Source: Pseudomonadota bacterium (GTDB lineage: Bacteria > SAR324 > NAC60-12). Taken from it: a stretch of DNA of 5,272 nucleotides. The DNA is taken from contig JACNKY010000139.1 of the NCBI GenBank assembly GCA_014381795.1, positions 1 through 5,272 on the forward strand. The letters are read 5' to 3'. This document shows positions 1 to 5,272 of this stretch, in pieces. The position numbers were made by a program, and so were the translations under genes. Positions within the stretch are counted from its first letter, which is position 1. The number at the start of each line of letters is the position of its first letter. Below the pieces are notes generated by a model. The model made no database searches and was not told the DNA's origin. It saw nothing but the letters and a program-made list of their open reading frames with translations.

Positions 1-369
1 CGTATACGACAGATTGTGAACGGTATCTGCAGTGCACACGGTGTAAACGCGGAAGTTCAGTATGACACTGTTTTTCCTTCAGTAATTAACACAGCAGTTC
101 CTGTTCGTGCCGCTCAGCAAGCCGCTGTTGAAGTAGTCGGTTCGACTTCCGTTGAAGCAGCTTGTGAAGCAAAGTTATTTTCAGAAGACTTTGCACACTT
201 TGCGAACGCCAGACCTGGGTGTTTTGTGCTAATGGGAAATGGAACTCAGGGTGCGAACGCACAACCTTTACATGCCTCAGATTATGACTTCAATGATGAA
301 GCATTACCTGTTGGTTCTTCATTTTGGGTGCAGTTGGTTGAACAGGAATTATCCAAAAGGATGATGTGA
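1..369 (+). CDS. M20-family amidohydrolase (hippurate/N-acyl-amino-acid hydrolase type), C-terminal part
   Basis: This is the last 122 codons of a gene whose 5' end lies left of the window; frame 1 is open from base 1, so the GTG at 16 is only an internal valine codon. The fragment matches the end of M20D metallopeptidases, which cleave amide bonds of N-acylated amino acids or similar small amides with a di-metal centre in the cytoplasm. Visible hallmarks are SEDF at fragment residues 61-64, the segment PGCFVLMGNG about ten residues further on, and LHASDYDFNDEALPVG, whose histidine (fragment residue 91, bases 271-273) corresponds to the conserved C-terminal metal-ligand histidine. The catalytic glutamate and the other ligands are off-window. 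The reading frame ends normally at TGA 367-369, so the visible part is intact. Substrate cannot be told from this part; a role in releasing an amino acid for the downstream demethylation genes is only inference. Confidence 0.87.
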   Translation, partial: RIRQIVNGICSAHGVNAEVQYDTVFPSVINTAVPVRAAQQAAVEVVGSTSVEAACEAKLFSEDFAHFANARPGCFVLMGNGTQGANAQPLHASDYDFNDEALPVGSSFWVQLVEQELSKRMM

Positions 370-495
370 CATTTGCGGCAGAAATTACTTTTTTGCTTGT
401 AAAAACTAAATGATTAACAGAGTATTTAATAACGTTCTTGCATTTTTAGTTAGTATAATCATTTATAATACAGATAGAAGAATTATATAAGTTTT

Positions 496-535
496 CTACT
501 GTTCAAAATACTGAATACACCTAACAGTAGTTTTT
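496..535 (+). terminator. candidate weak Rho-independent terminator
   Basis: CTACTGTT (496-503) and AACAGTAG (523-530) form a perfect 8-bp stem with a 19-base loop, followed immediately by five T residues (531-535). It lies about 127 bases after the amidohydrolase stop. The stem has only three G-C pairs and the loop is long, so termination would be weak; the same dyad could equally be an operator. Confidence 0.35.
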
Positions 536-610
536 CAGCTACTCCGGCTCGTTAAGCAAATGAATCAGCTGGGATAGACAAAATTTTAGTCAGAACAGTA
601 ACAGTTAAAT

Positions 611-641
611 TTGACAACAAGGAACGTAGACCTCCTATTTT
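611..641 (+). promoter_or_regulatory. candidate sigma70-type promoter for soxD-soxA
   Basis: A perfect -35 hexamer TTGACA lies at 611-616. The best -10 candidate is TATTTT at 636-641, a 4/6 match with a 19-base spacer, which is longer than ideal. It would give a leader of roughly 85 bases before soxD. The position, downstream of the candidate terminator and upstream of the operon, is sensible, but the -10 is poor and the call is tentative. Confidence 0.22.
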
Positions 642-676
642 ATTTAGATTTGAAGTAATCAGGGAGTAAATCACCA

Positions 677-700
677 ATGACTTTCAATCAATGAAGTCAT
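677..700 (+). other. small inverted repeat in the soxD leader
   Basis: ATGACTT (677-683) and AAGTCAT (694-700) form a 7-bp perfect dyad around a 10-base centre. It has no following T-run, so it is not a terminator. It could be an operator or a leader hairpin about 30 bases before the soxD start; it may also be chance in AT-rich sequence. Confidence 0.3.
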
Positions 701-732
701 AGCACAGCAAACAGCTAAACATAAAAAGCACC

Positions 733-1023
733 ATGAGCTTTCAATTAAAATGTCCAAATTGCGGCAAACGTGCCGTGAGTGAGTTTACTTTCAAAAGTGA
801 GCTTAAAAATCGACCCGCTCCCGATGCTGATTTTTCGGAATGGACAGATTATGTGTATTTCCGTGAAAACAACATGGGACGTCAAATCGAATGGTGGCAT
901 CACCGCAGTGGTTGCCAAAGCTGGTTCCTAGCAGAACGAGACACCTTAAACAACACCGATCACCGAAGTTTTTGGTACGGAGATTTGGAACAAAACTCAA
1001 AAGAAAGTGACGGAGAAAGCTGA
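733..1023 (+). CDS. soxD: sarcosine oxidase delta subunit family protein
   Basis: This 96-residue protein is a SoxD-family member, the small zinc-binding subunit of heterotetrameric sarcosine oxidase, a cytoplasmic enzyme that oxidises N-methylglycine. It opens with the family's CPNCG (Cys7, Cys10) followed by SEF, and has a later RQIEWWHHRSGC block; Cys7, Cys10, His57 and Cys61 fit the Cys-x2-Cys...His-x3-Cys zinc site known in the family. Length is normal and the polar C-terminal tail (about residues 75-96) is the only variable part. The ATG at 733 is well placed: an in-frame TAG lies at 700-702 and no other usual start intervenes. There is no clear Shine-Dalgarno sequence ahead of it. The TGA stop shares its A with the soxA ATG, so the two are surely co-translated, as in classical soxBDAG operons. 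Unlike those operons, no soxB precedes it. Confidence 0.94.
   Translation: MSFQLKCPNCGKRAVSEFTFKSELKNRPAPDADFSEWTDYVYFRENNMGRQIEWWHHRSGCQSWFLAERDTLNNTDHRSFWYGDLEQNSKESDGES
1012..1015 (+). promoter_or_regulatory. soxA ribosome binding site inside the soxD 3' end
   Basis: GGAG at 1012-1015 lies 7 bases before the soxA ATG and within the last codons of soxD. Together with the one-base stop/start overlap it fixes the soxA start and implies translational coupling. Confidence 0.7.
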
Positions 1024-3905
1024 TGGCAAAACGTATCACCACTCATCAAAATTGTGAACTCCCTGATTTGGGAGAAGAACTCTCATTTACCTTTAACGGC
1101 AAACGCATCAAAGCCTTTACCGGCGACAGCATCACATCTGCCTTGATTGCTTCCGGAAGCACTTTGATTTCAAGAAGTTTCAAATATCACAGACCTCGTG
1201 GAGCTTATGACGTTTTCGGACAAGGACATGAGTCTTTGGTAACTGTCAACAAAGAACCTAATATTTTAGCAGATAGAGTTCGGGTGCAGAACGGGATGGT
1301 TGTGGAATCGCAAAATGCCTGGCCTTCTGTAGAGTTTGATATTGCAGCAGCGAACGATGTGTTGGTGCCGATGCTGCCGAATGGTTTTTACTACAAAATG
1401 TTTCACAAACCAAAATGGCTCTGGCCGATTGCTGAACATCAAATTCGTAAAGTTGCCGGACTCGGAAAAATTGACGTTAGCGGAAAACATGTGGATAGAC
1501 GTTACGAAAAGCATTATCGTTTTCCAGATGTGTGTGTGGTTGGTGGAGGACCTTCCGGACTTGCGGCGGCAAAAGGGGCTCTCGATGAAGGGAAACAGGT
1601 TTTGTTGATTGACGATAATCCTGAACTCGGCGGACATGCATTACACAGTATTCTACCCATTAAAAACTGCATTAACCCGGCCCTGAACGGAATTCCGGAA
1701 AACAAGGCCGTGCAAAAATTAATTGAAGAACTGGCTGCACACCCAAATCTGGAAGTGATGGTCAACACCAGTGTGTTCGGACTGTACGAAGACAATCTGG
1801 TGGCCGCACAATGTGATGCAGACTTATTTAAAATCCGTGCGGAATCTGTTGTACTTGCTCCGGGAGCGACTGATCGACATCTGGTTTTTGAAAATAATGA
1901 TCGACCAGGAATTTTAACAGCCCGCGGAGTTGAAAGACTGATCATGTGCCATGCTGTTCTTCCCGGTGAAGATACAGTAGTGGTAACAACTCACGACGGT
2001 GGTTTTCACACTGCGTTGCTGCTCAAAGGAGCTGGCGCTAATGTTGTCGCAGTGGTAGATGGACGTGAGTCAGGAAGTACCGGAGAGTTTGAGGAGCAAG
2101 TCCGAAATCTGGCTATTCCAATTTACAAAGGTTTAACCGTTCACGCTGCACACGGTAAAAAAAGAATCAGCCGTGTCGATGTAGGTCCAATCTCCGGAGG
2201 TGATTCACACAAGTCTTTTAATTGTGATTTACTGGTAATGGCTGTCGGTTTTAAGCCTCAAGTTAATTTACTTTCGATGGGACGAAAACGTCCGGAATGG
2301 GATTCTCTACGGCAAATATTACGTGTAAATGATTTGCCATCCGGAATGTATTCCACCGGAGAGGTTCACGGTTCCGCCGGTTTTTCCCGTCTGTATGCAG
2401 AAGGTACTGAATCCGGGAAAGCAGCCGCGCTTAACACAACTGCACCTAAAACGGAAAGAACAGCTGAAGAAATAATAATGGCCTTACCTGCTGATATTGA
2501 GTCTGCCGGAACGCACCATTTTATTTGTAAGTGCATGGATGTGACACGTACAGAAGCAAAGGCTTCTATTGATGAGGGTTATGATCAGGTTGAATCACTT
2601 AAACGTTATTCAAGCTTGGGAATGGGACCTTGTCAGGGCAAATCCTGTCATGAAGCAGTGGCTCGACTCGCCGCAGTTGATACAGGTCTTGCAGCGCTAG
2701 ACGCAGTACCGACAACAATGCGACCTCCTTTTTCAGGAGTATCTTTCGGTGTACTTGCAGGACGCGCACCTCATTTGTCGCCTATACGGAGAACTCCTTT
2801 TCATCAATGCCATCTTGATCACGGCGTTAAATTCCTTGATGCAGGACAATGGAAACGTCCGGACTCATACACAAATCCACAGGAAGAAGTCGGATTTGTC
2901 CGTAATGGTCTGGGAATGATTGACGTCAGTACACTCGGAAAGATCGAAATCAGCGGTCCTGACGCAGTGGCCTTTTTACATTTTATGCTTCCGGCAAAAT
3001 ATGCAAAATTTGAAGTAGGACGTACACGCTACTCAATCATGGTTGGTGAAGACGGAATCCTCTTTGAAGACGGTACTATCTCACATCTGGAGCAGGGCAA
3101 ATATTATCTGACAACCACAACCGGAAACCAGGATGCGATCAATGCACTGTTTCAGTGGTGGTTATTAGTTGAAAATTTTGATGTCCAGGTTAAAAATCTC
3201 AGTCTGGCAAATGCAGCAGTCAATGTAACCGGAGCAACATCTCGTGAATTTTTACAGAAACTTGTAGAAATTGACATGTCGAATGAGGCATTTCCTTACA
3301 TGCATTGCCGTCAGGCTAGTATTGCGGGTGTTCCTGTTTCTTTTTACAGAATCGGCTTCACCGGAGAACTTGGTTATGAGATCCATTTTCCTGCAGAATA
3401 CGGTGAATCATTGTGGAAGCATTTAATGTCTGAAGGAGAAGCTTTTGGAATCAAACCTTTTGGGGTGGAAACTCAGCGGATTTTACGTCTGGAAAAAGGA
3501 CACTTGATTCCTGGAACAGACAGTGATGCTTTGAGCAGTCCGTATGAAACAGGTGTGGGTTTTGCGATCAAAGATGACAAAGCAGATTTTGTCGGAAAAG
3601 CATTTTTGAAGCATTTCAAGGAGCGTGGAATAGACAACAAACTCGTACCATATCAACTTGATCCAAGTTCACCAATTCCGGATGATGGTGTTGCAGTGCT
3701 GGAAAAAGGGAAAATTGCCGGAAGAGTCACCAGTTCTAGGATGAGTCCAACGATGAAACGCGGTATCGGTTTGGCCTGGGTACGTAATGACATGTCAGAC
3801 AGTGGAAATAATTTTACAATTAGGTTGGCTGATGGACAGGATGTGATTGCGACTGTGCTGGATCACTCTGCTTATGATCCTGAAGGCTTGCGATTGAAAA
3901 GTTAA
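1023..3905 (+). CDS. soxA: sarcosine oxidase alpha subunit family protein with GcvT-like domain and four-Cys cluster motif
   Basis: At 960 residues this has the full length of SoxA. Domains in order: a ferredoxin-like N-terminal region (about 17-105) with no cluster cysteines; a dinucleotide-binding oxidoreductase core (about 165-470) with GGGPSG at 174-179, APGATDR at 279-285, and STGEVHG near 444-450; a BFD-like insert (about 495-555); and a GcvT aminomethyltransferase-like region (about 585-950), including EDGTIS at 682-687 and the YRIGFTGELGYEI segment at 775-787. In the known enzyme, alpha binds NAD+ and shapes the flavin/folate sites, the GcvT part forming 5,10-methylene-tetrahydrofolate from the oxidised methyl group. 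Odd here: Cys502, Cys504, Cys537 and Cys542 form CxC-x32-CxxxxC, a likely [2Fe-2S] site. The start overlaps the soxD stop by one base and has a good Shine-Dalgarno. Related N-methylglutamate, proline or HCN-synthase-type dehydrogenases share parts of this architecture, so the substrate is not certain. Confidence 0.93.
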   Translation: MAKRITTHQNCELPDLGEELSFTFNGKRIKAFTGDSITSALIASGSTLISRSFKYHRPRGAYDVFGQGHESLVTVNKEPNILADRVRVQNGMVVESQNAWPSVEFDIAAANDVLVPMLPNGFYYKMFHKPKWLWPIAEHQIRKVAGLGKIDVSGKHVDRRYEKHYRFPDVCVVGGGPSGLAAAKGALDEGKQVLLIDDNPELGGHALHSILPIKNCINPALNGIPENKAVQKLIEELAAHPNLEVMVNTSVFGLYEDNLVAAQCDADLFKIRAESVVLAPGATDRHLVFENNDRPGILTARGVERLIMCHAVLPGEDTVVVTTHDGGFHTALLLKGAGANVVAVVDGRESGSTGEFEEQVRNLAIPIYKGLTVHAAHGKKRISRVDVGPISGGDSHKSFNCDLLVMAVGFKPQVNLLSMGRKRPEWDSLRQILRVNDLPSGMYSTGEVHGSAGFSRLYAEGTESGKAAALNTTAPKTERTAEEIIMALPADIESAGTHHFICKCMDVTRTEAKASIDEGYDQVESLKRYSSLGMGPCQGKSCHEAVARLAAVDTGLAALDAVPTTMRPPFSGVSFGVLAGRAPHLSPIRRTPFHQCHLDHGVKFLDAGQWKRPDSYTNPQEEVGFVRNGLGMIDVSTLGKIEISGPDAVAFLHFMLPAKYAKFEVGRTRYSIMVGEDGILFEDGTISHLEQGKYYLTTTTGNQDAINALFQWWLLVENFDVQVKNLSLANAAVNVTGATSREFLQKLVEIDMSNEAFPYMHCRQASIAGVPVSFYRIGFTGELGYEIHFPAEYGESLWKHLMSEGEAFGIKPFGVETQRILRLEKGHLIPGTDSDALSSPYETGVGFAIKDDKADFVGKAFLKHFKERGIDNKLVPYQLDPSSPIPDDGVAVLEKGKIAGRVTSSRMSPTMKRGIGLAWVRNDMSDSGNNFTIRLADGQDVIATVLDHSAYDPEGLRLKS
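2513..2647 (+). other. BFD-like [2Fe-2S] motif coding segment within soxA
   Basis: This stretch encodes SoxA residues about 498-542, HFICKCMDVT at its start and GMGPCQGKSC at its end. The spacing Cys-x-Cys, 32 residues, Cys-x4-Cys matches the BFD-like [2Fe-2S] fold found in NirB-type and HCN-synthase/proline-dehydrogenase-type oxidoreductases. The intervening LKRYSSLGMG is the usual SoxA family sequence. Cluster binding is inferred from the motif only. Confidence 0.7.
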
Positions 3906-3957
3906 AGAATAAGTAAATGCCGAAAAACACTTTATAATTTTTTATAATTAGGAATAA
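3906..3957 (+). promoter_or_regulatory. soxA-aminotransferase spacer with ribosome binding site
   Basis: The 52-base spacer is strongly AT-rich and contains a tandem near-repeat TTTATAATTT/TTTATAATTA (3931-3950), so TATAAT occurs twice (3933, 3943). No -35 box is suitably spaced, and the TTATAA pair is an all-AT dyad without GC stem, so neither an internal promoter nor a terminator is supported. AGGA at 3950-3953, four bases before the ATG at 3958, is the likely Shine-Dalgarno. A TAA at 3955-3957 directly before the ATG rules out an in-frame upstream start. Confidence 0.55.
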
Positions 3958-5085
3958 ATGCCAGGATTACTTCCAGAAATAGATCCAGAAGGACTTTTAG
4001 AATATTCAGTGGTTTACACTGACCGTTCGCTGAACCACATGTCGCAATCGTTTCAAACTGTAATGAACGATATTTCTGTGACATTGAAAAAAGTTTTTCA
4101 TGCGAATGCGGTAGTGGTGGTTCCTGGAAGCGGAACTTTCGGTATGGAAGCAGTGGTGAGACAATTCGCAGCCGGTAATAAATGTCTGGTCATCCGGAAC
4201 GGCTGGTTCAGCTTCCGCTGGACACAGATATTTGACAAAGGACAAATTCCTTCTAAATCAATTGTGCTGAAAGCCAGACGCACACAAGAAGGAAAGCAAG
4301 CTCCTTTTGCACCTGCTCCGATTGATGAAGTAGTAGCAGCCATTAAAACTGAAAAACCGGATCTCGTCTTTGCTCCGCATGTAGAAACTGCTTCCGGAAT
4401 TATACTTCCTGACGATTACATAAAAGCAGTGGCAGATGCTGTACATTCAGTAGGTGGGATGTTTGTTCTGGACTGCATTGCTTCAGGAACGGTTTGGGTT
4501 GACATGGAGTCTTCAGGAGTGGACATTTTGATCAGTGCACCTCAAAAAGGCTGGAGTGCTTCACCTTGCTGTGCGTTGGTCATGCTCAGTACTTTGGCTC
4601 GTGAACGTATTGAAAATACGGAAAGCAGCAGTTTTGCCTGTGATCTATTCAAGTGGCTGAACATCATGGAAGCCTACGAAAACGGTGGACATGCCTACCA
4701 TGCTACTATGCCGACTGATGCGCTGAAACGATTTAGAGATATCATGAAAGAAACCGAAGAATATGGTTTTGAAAAAGTCCGTGCAGAGCAGCAGGAACTG
4801 GGTAAAAAAGTCAGAGAGATGCTTGCTGCAAACGGTTTTAAGAGTGTTGCCGCAAAAGGTTTTGAAGCACCAGGAGTAGTGGTCAGTTATACCGATGACA
4901 AAGGTATTCATACTGGTAAGAAATTTGCGGAGATCGGTTTTCAGGTTGCCGCAGGTGTACCACTGCAGTGTGATGAACCTGAGGATTATCAGACTTTTCG
5001 TTTAGGACTTTTTGGTCTGGACAAATTACACAATGTCGAACGCACGGTTGATAGTTTAGCAAAAGCATTAGCAAAAATTCTTTAG
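3958..5085 (+). CDS. class V PLP-dependent aminotransferase (alanine/serine-glyoxylate type)
   Basis: The 375-residue product is a fold-type I, class V aminotransferase of the alanine-glyoxylate/serine-glyoxylate group, at normal length. PLP-site features are visible: PGSGT at 56-60 (cofactor phosphate region), HVETASG at 141-147 (equivalent of the family's HxExSxG substrate/cofactor segment), LDC at 171-173 with Asp172 placed to contact the pyridine nitrogen, and SAPQKGWS at 193-200 with Lys197 as the Schiff-base lysine. The C-terminal small domain ends in VPLQCDEPEDYQTFRLGLFG, with the family's conserved arginine available for the substrate carboxylate. Such enzymes move an amino group between alanine, serine or glycine and glyoxylate/pyruvate. 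Following soxDA, it could act on glycine made by sarcosine demethylation, or on a related product; this is inference. No signal peptide is seen, so it should be cytoplasmic. It probably belongs to the soxDA transcript. Confidence 0.92.
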   Translation: MPGLLPEIDPEGLLEYSVVYTDRSLNHMSQSFQTVMNDISVTLKKVFHANAVVVVPGSGTFGMEAVVRQFAAGNKCLVIRNGWFSFRWTQIFDKGQIPSKSIVLKARRTQEGKQAPFAPAPIDEVVAAIKTEKPDLVFAPHVETASGIILPDDYIKAVADAVHSVGGMFVLDCIASGTVWVDMESSGVDILISAPQKGWSASPCCALVMLSTLARERIENTESSSFACDLFKWLNIMEAYENGGHAYHATMPTDALKRFRDIMKETEEYGFEKVRAEQQELGKKVREMLAANGFKSVAAKGFEAPGVVVSYTDDKGIHTGKKFAEIGFQVAAGVPLQCDEPEDYQTFRLGLFGLDKLHNVERTVDSLAKALAKIL

Positions 5086-5087
5086 GA
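5084..5087 (+). promoter_or_regulatory. ribosome binding site deciding a GTG start
   Basis: AGGA at 5084-5087 overlaps the aminotransferase TAG stop (5083-5085) and sits 7 bases before GTG 5095, but only 4 bases before the in-frame TTG at 5092. The spacing favours GTG as start and suggests translational coupling with the gene upstream. Confidence 0.55.
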
Positions 5088-5094
5088 AATATTG

Positions 5095-5272
5095 GTGAAC
5101 CATAAAAACACATATGGACAACCAATTGGTTACCCTGTCAACGATTGGCAAGAATGCGCTTTTCCGCCGCGCTCTACCATGACAGGTAAATGGTGTAGGG
5201 TTGAGAGCTTAGTTCCGGAAAAACACGCAGCAGAACTTTTTGCAGCTTATGTAAAGCAAAGAAATGATCAGG
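5095..5272 (+). CDS. GNAT-family N-acetyltransferase, N-terminal part
   Basis: The first 59 codons of a gene that continues past the right edge. The opening GQPIGYPVNDW, followed by PPRSTMTGKWCRVESL and HAAELFAAY, is the characteristic N-terminus of a RimJ/RimL-like acetyltransferase subgroup in proteobacteria, in which the segment G-x-(W/Y)-C-R-x-E-x-L leads into the first GNAT strand and helix. The acetyl-CoA-binding motif lies outside the window, so catalytic competence cannot be judged. GTG at 5095 is chosen over the ATG at 5179 because the conserved residues lie upstream of that ATG, and over TTG 5092 on Shine-Dalgarno spacing. The gap to the aminotransferase is 9 bases, so it is very likely in the same operon. 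The substrate is unknown; its place in the operon may be functional or merely incidental. Confidence 0.78.
   Translation, partial: MNHKNTYGQPIGYPVNDWQECAFPPRSTMTGKWCRVESLVPEKHAAELFAAYVKQRNDQ

Larger units (their letters stand above)
370..732. other. AT-rich intergenic region between amidohydrolase and soxD
   Basis: These 363 bases contain no credible protein gene and are visibly more AT-rich than the flanking genes. I see two TATAAT hexamers (454-459 and 464-469) without a well-spaced -35 box, a terminator-like hairpin (496-535), a perfect TTGACA (611-616), a 7-bp leader hairpin (677-700), and the word AACAG five times (416, 523, 594, 600, 710) plus once inverted (499-503). I looked for tRNA cloverleaves and for glycine, SAM-II/SAM-V and similar riboswitch signatures and did not recognise one. 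The most economical reading is the end of one transcription unit and the promoter/leader of the sox unit. I see no remnant of soxB here. Confidence 0.75.

Noticed and set aside
441..469. Two TATAAT boxes (454-459, 464-469) as promoters
   Set aside because: The nearest -35-like sequence, TTGCAT at 438-443, is 10 or 20 bases away, and any transcript would run into the terminator-like hairpin.
410..490. A 26-codon ORF encoding a peptide with a hydrophobic middle, ending just before the hairpin at 496
   Set aside because: It has no Shine-Dalgarno, lies in AT-rich sequence where Phe/Ile/Leu-rich translations arise by chance, and resembles no small protein I know.
701..741. GCTAAA near the soxD start as part of a SAM-II/SAM-V-type riboswitch
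   Set aside because: The conserved upstream UGAUUUAACC-like core and the matching pseudoknot stems of SAM-II could not be found.
803..1945. Open frames on the minus strand opposite soxD and the 5' part of soxA
   Set aside because: They are shadows of strongly supported genes, with no family resemblance and low-complexity Cys/His/Phe-rich translations.
1150..3700. Frequent TCCGGA/CCGGA words in soxA as a repeated DNA signal
   Set aside because: They fall in coding phases explained by frequent GGA glycine, CCG proline and GAA/GGA codon neighbours, so codon usage accounts for them.
3931..3950. Tandem TTTATAATT repeat as internal promoter or terminator before the aminotransferase
   Set aside because: No -35 box at 16-18 bases and no G-C stem; a simple AT-rich operon spacer explains it.
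1..5272. CRISPR array, insertion sequence, att site, tRNA or rRNA
   Set aside because: No spaced direct repeats, transposase, terminal inverted repeats or RNA gene sequence was seen on either strand.

Overview
The window is a bacterial chromosomal segment of moderate GC (mid-40s percent by eye) with compact, same-strand genes and short gaps. Nothing in it is plasmid-, phage- or transposon-like. The protein types and the tetrameric-sarcosine-oxidase-type operon suggest a proteobacterium. A marine heterotroph such as a SAR324-like lineage would fit the GC and gene content, but that is a low-confidence guess from memory of such genomes.

Layout, all on the + strand: (1) bases 1-369 hold the C-terminal third of an M20-family amidohydrolase, cut by the window edge. 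(2) Bases 370-732 are an AT-rich intergenic stretch with a candidate weak terminator hairpin, a lone perfect TTGACA hexamer, repeated AACAG words and a small leader hairpin; no known RNA family was recognised. (3) soxD (733-1023), a small zinc-binding delta subunit of the heterotetrameric sarcosine oxidase type, overlaps by one base with (4) soxA (1023-3905), a 960-residue alpha subunit combining a ferredoxin-like N-terminus, a pyridine-nucleotide-disulfide-type oxidoreductase core, a BFD-like four-cysteine segment and a C-terminal GcvT-like folate domain. (5) A class V PLP aminotransferase of the alanine/serine-glyoxylate type follows after 52 bases (3958-5085). (6) The start of a GNAT acetyltransferase (5095-5272) follows after 9 bases and runs off the end.

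The working interpretation is a catabolic operon for N-methylated amino acids. SoxA and SoxD would take part in oxidative demethylation of sarcosine or a related secondary amine, with the methyl carbon passed to tetrahydrofolate in the GcvT-like domain. The aminotransferase could then handle the amino acid product (for example glycine/glyoxylate/alanine exchange). The upstream amidohydrolase could release an amino acid from an acylated precursor, but it is separated by the gap and may be a separate unit.

The points that stand out are the absence of the beta (soxB, the amine-oxidising flavoprotein) and gamma (soxG) genes from their usual flanking positions, and an intact CxC...CxxxxC cysteine set in SoxA that classical tetrameric sarcosine oxidases are remembered to lack. 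Together these suggest a variant, possibly dehydrogenase-like, enzyme rather than the textbook SoxBDAG oxidase.
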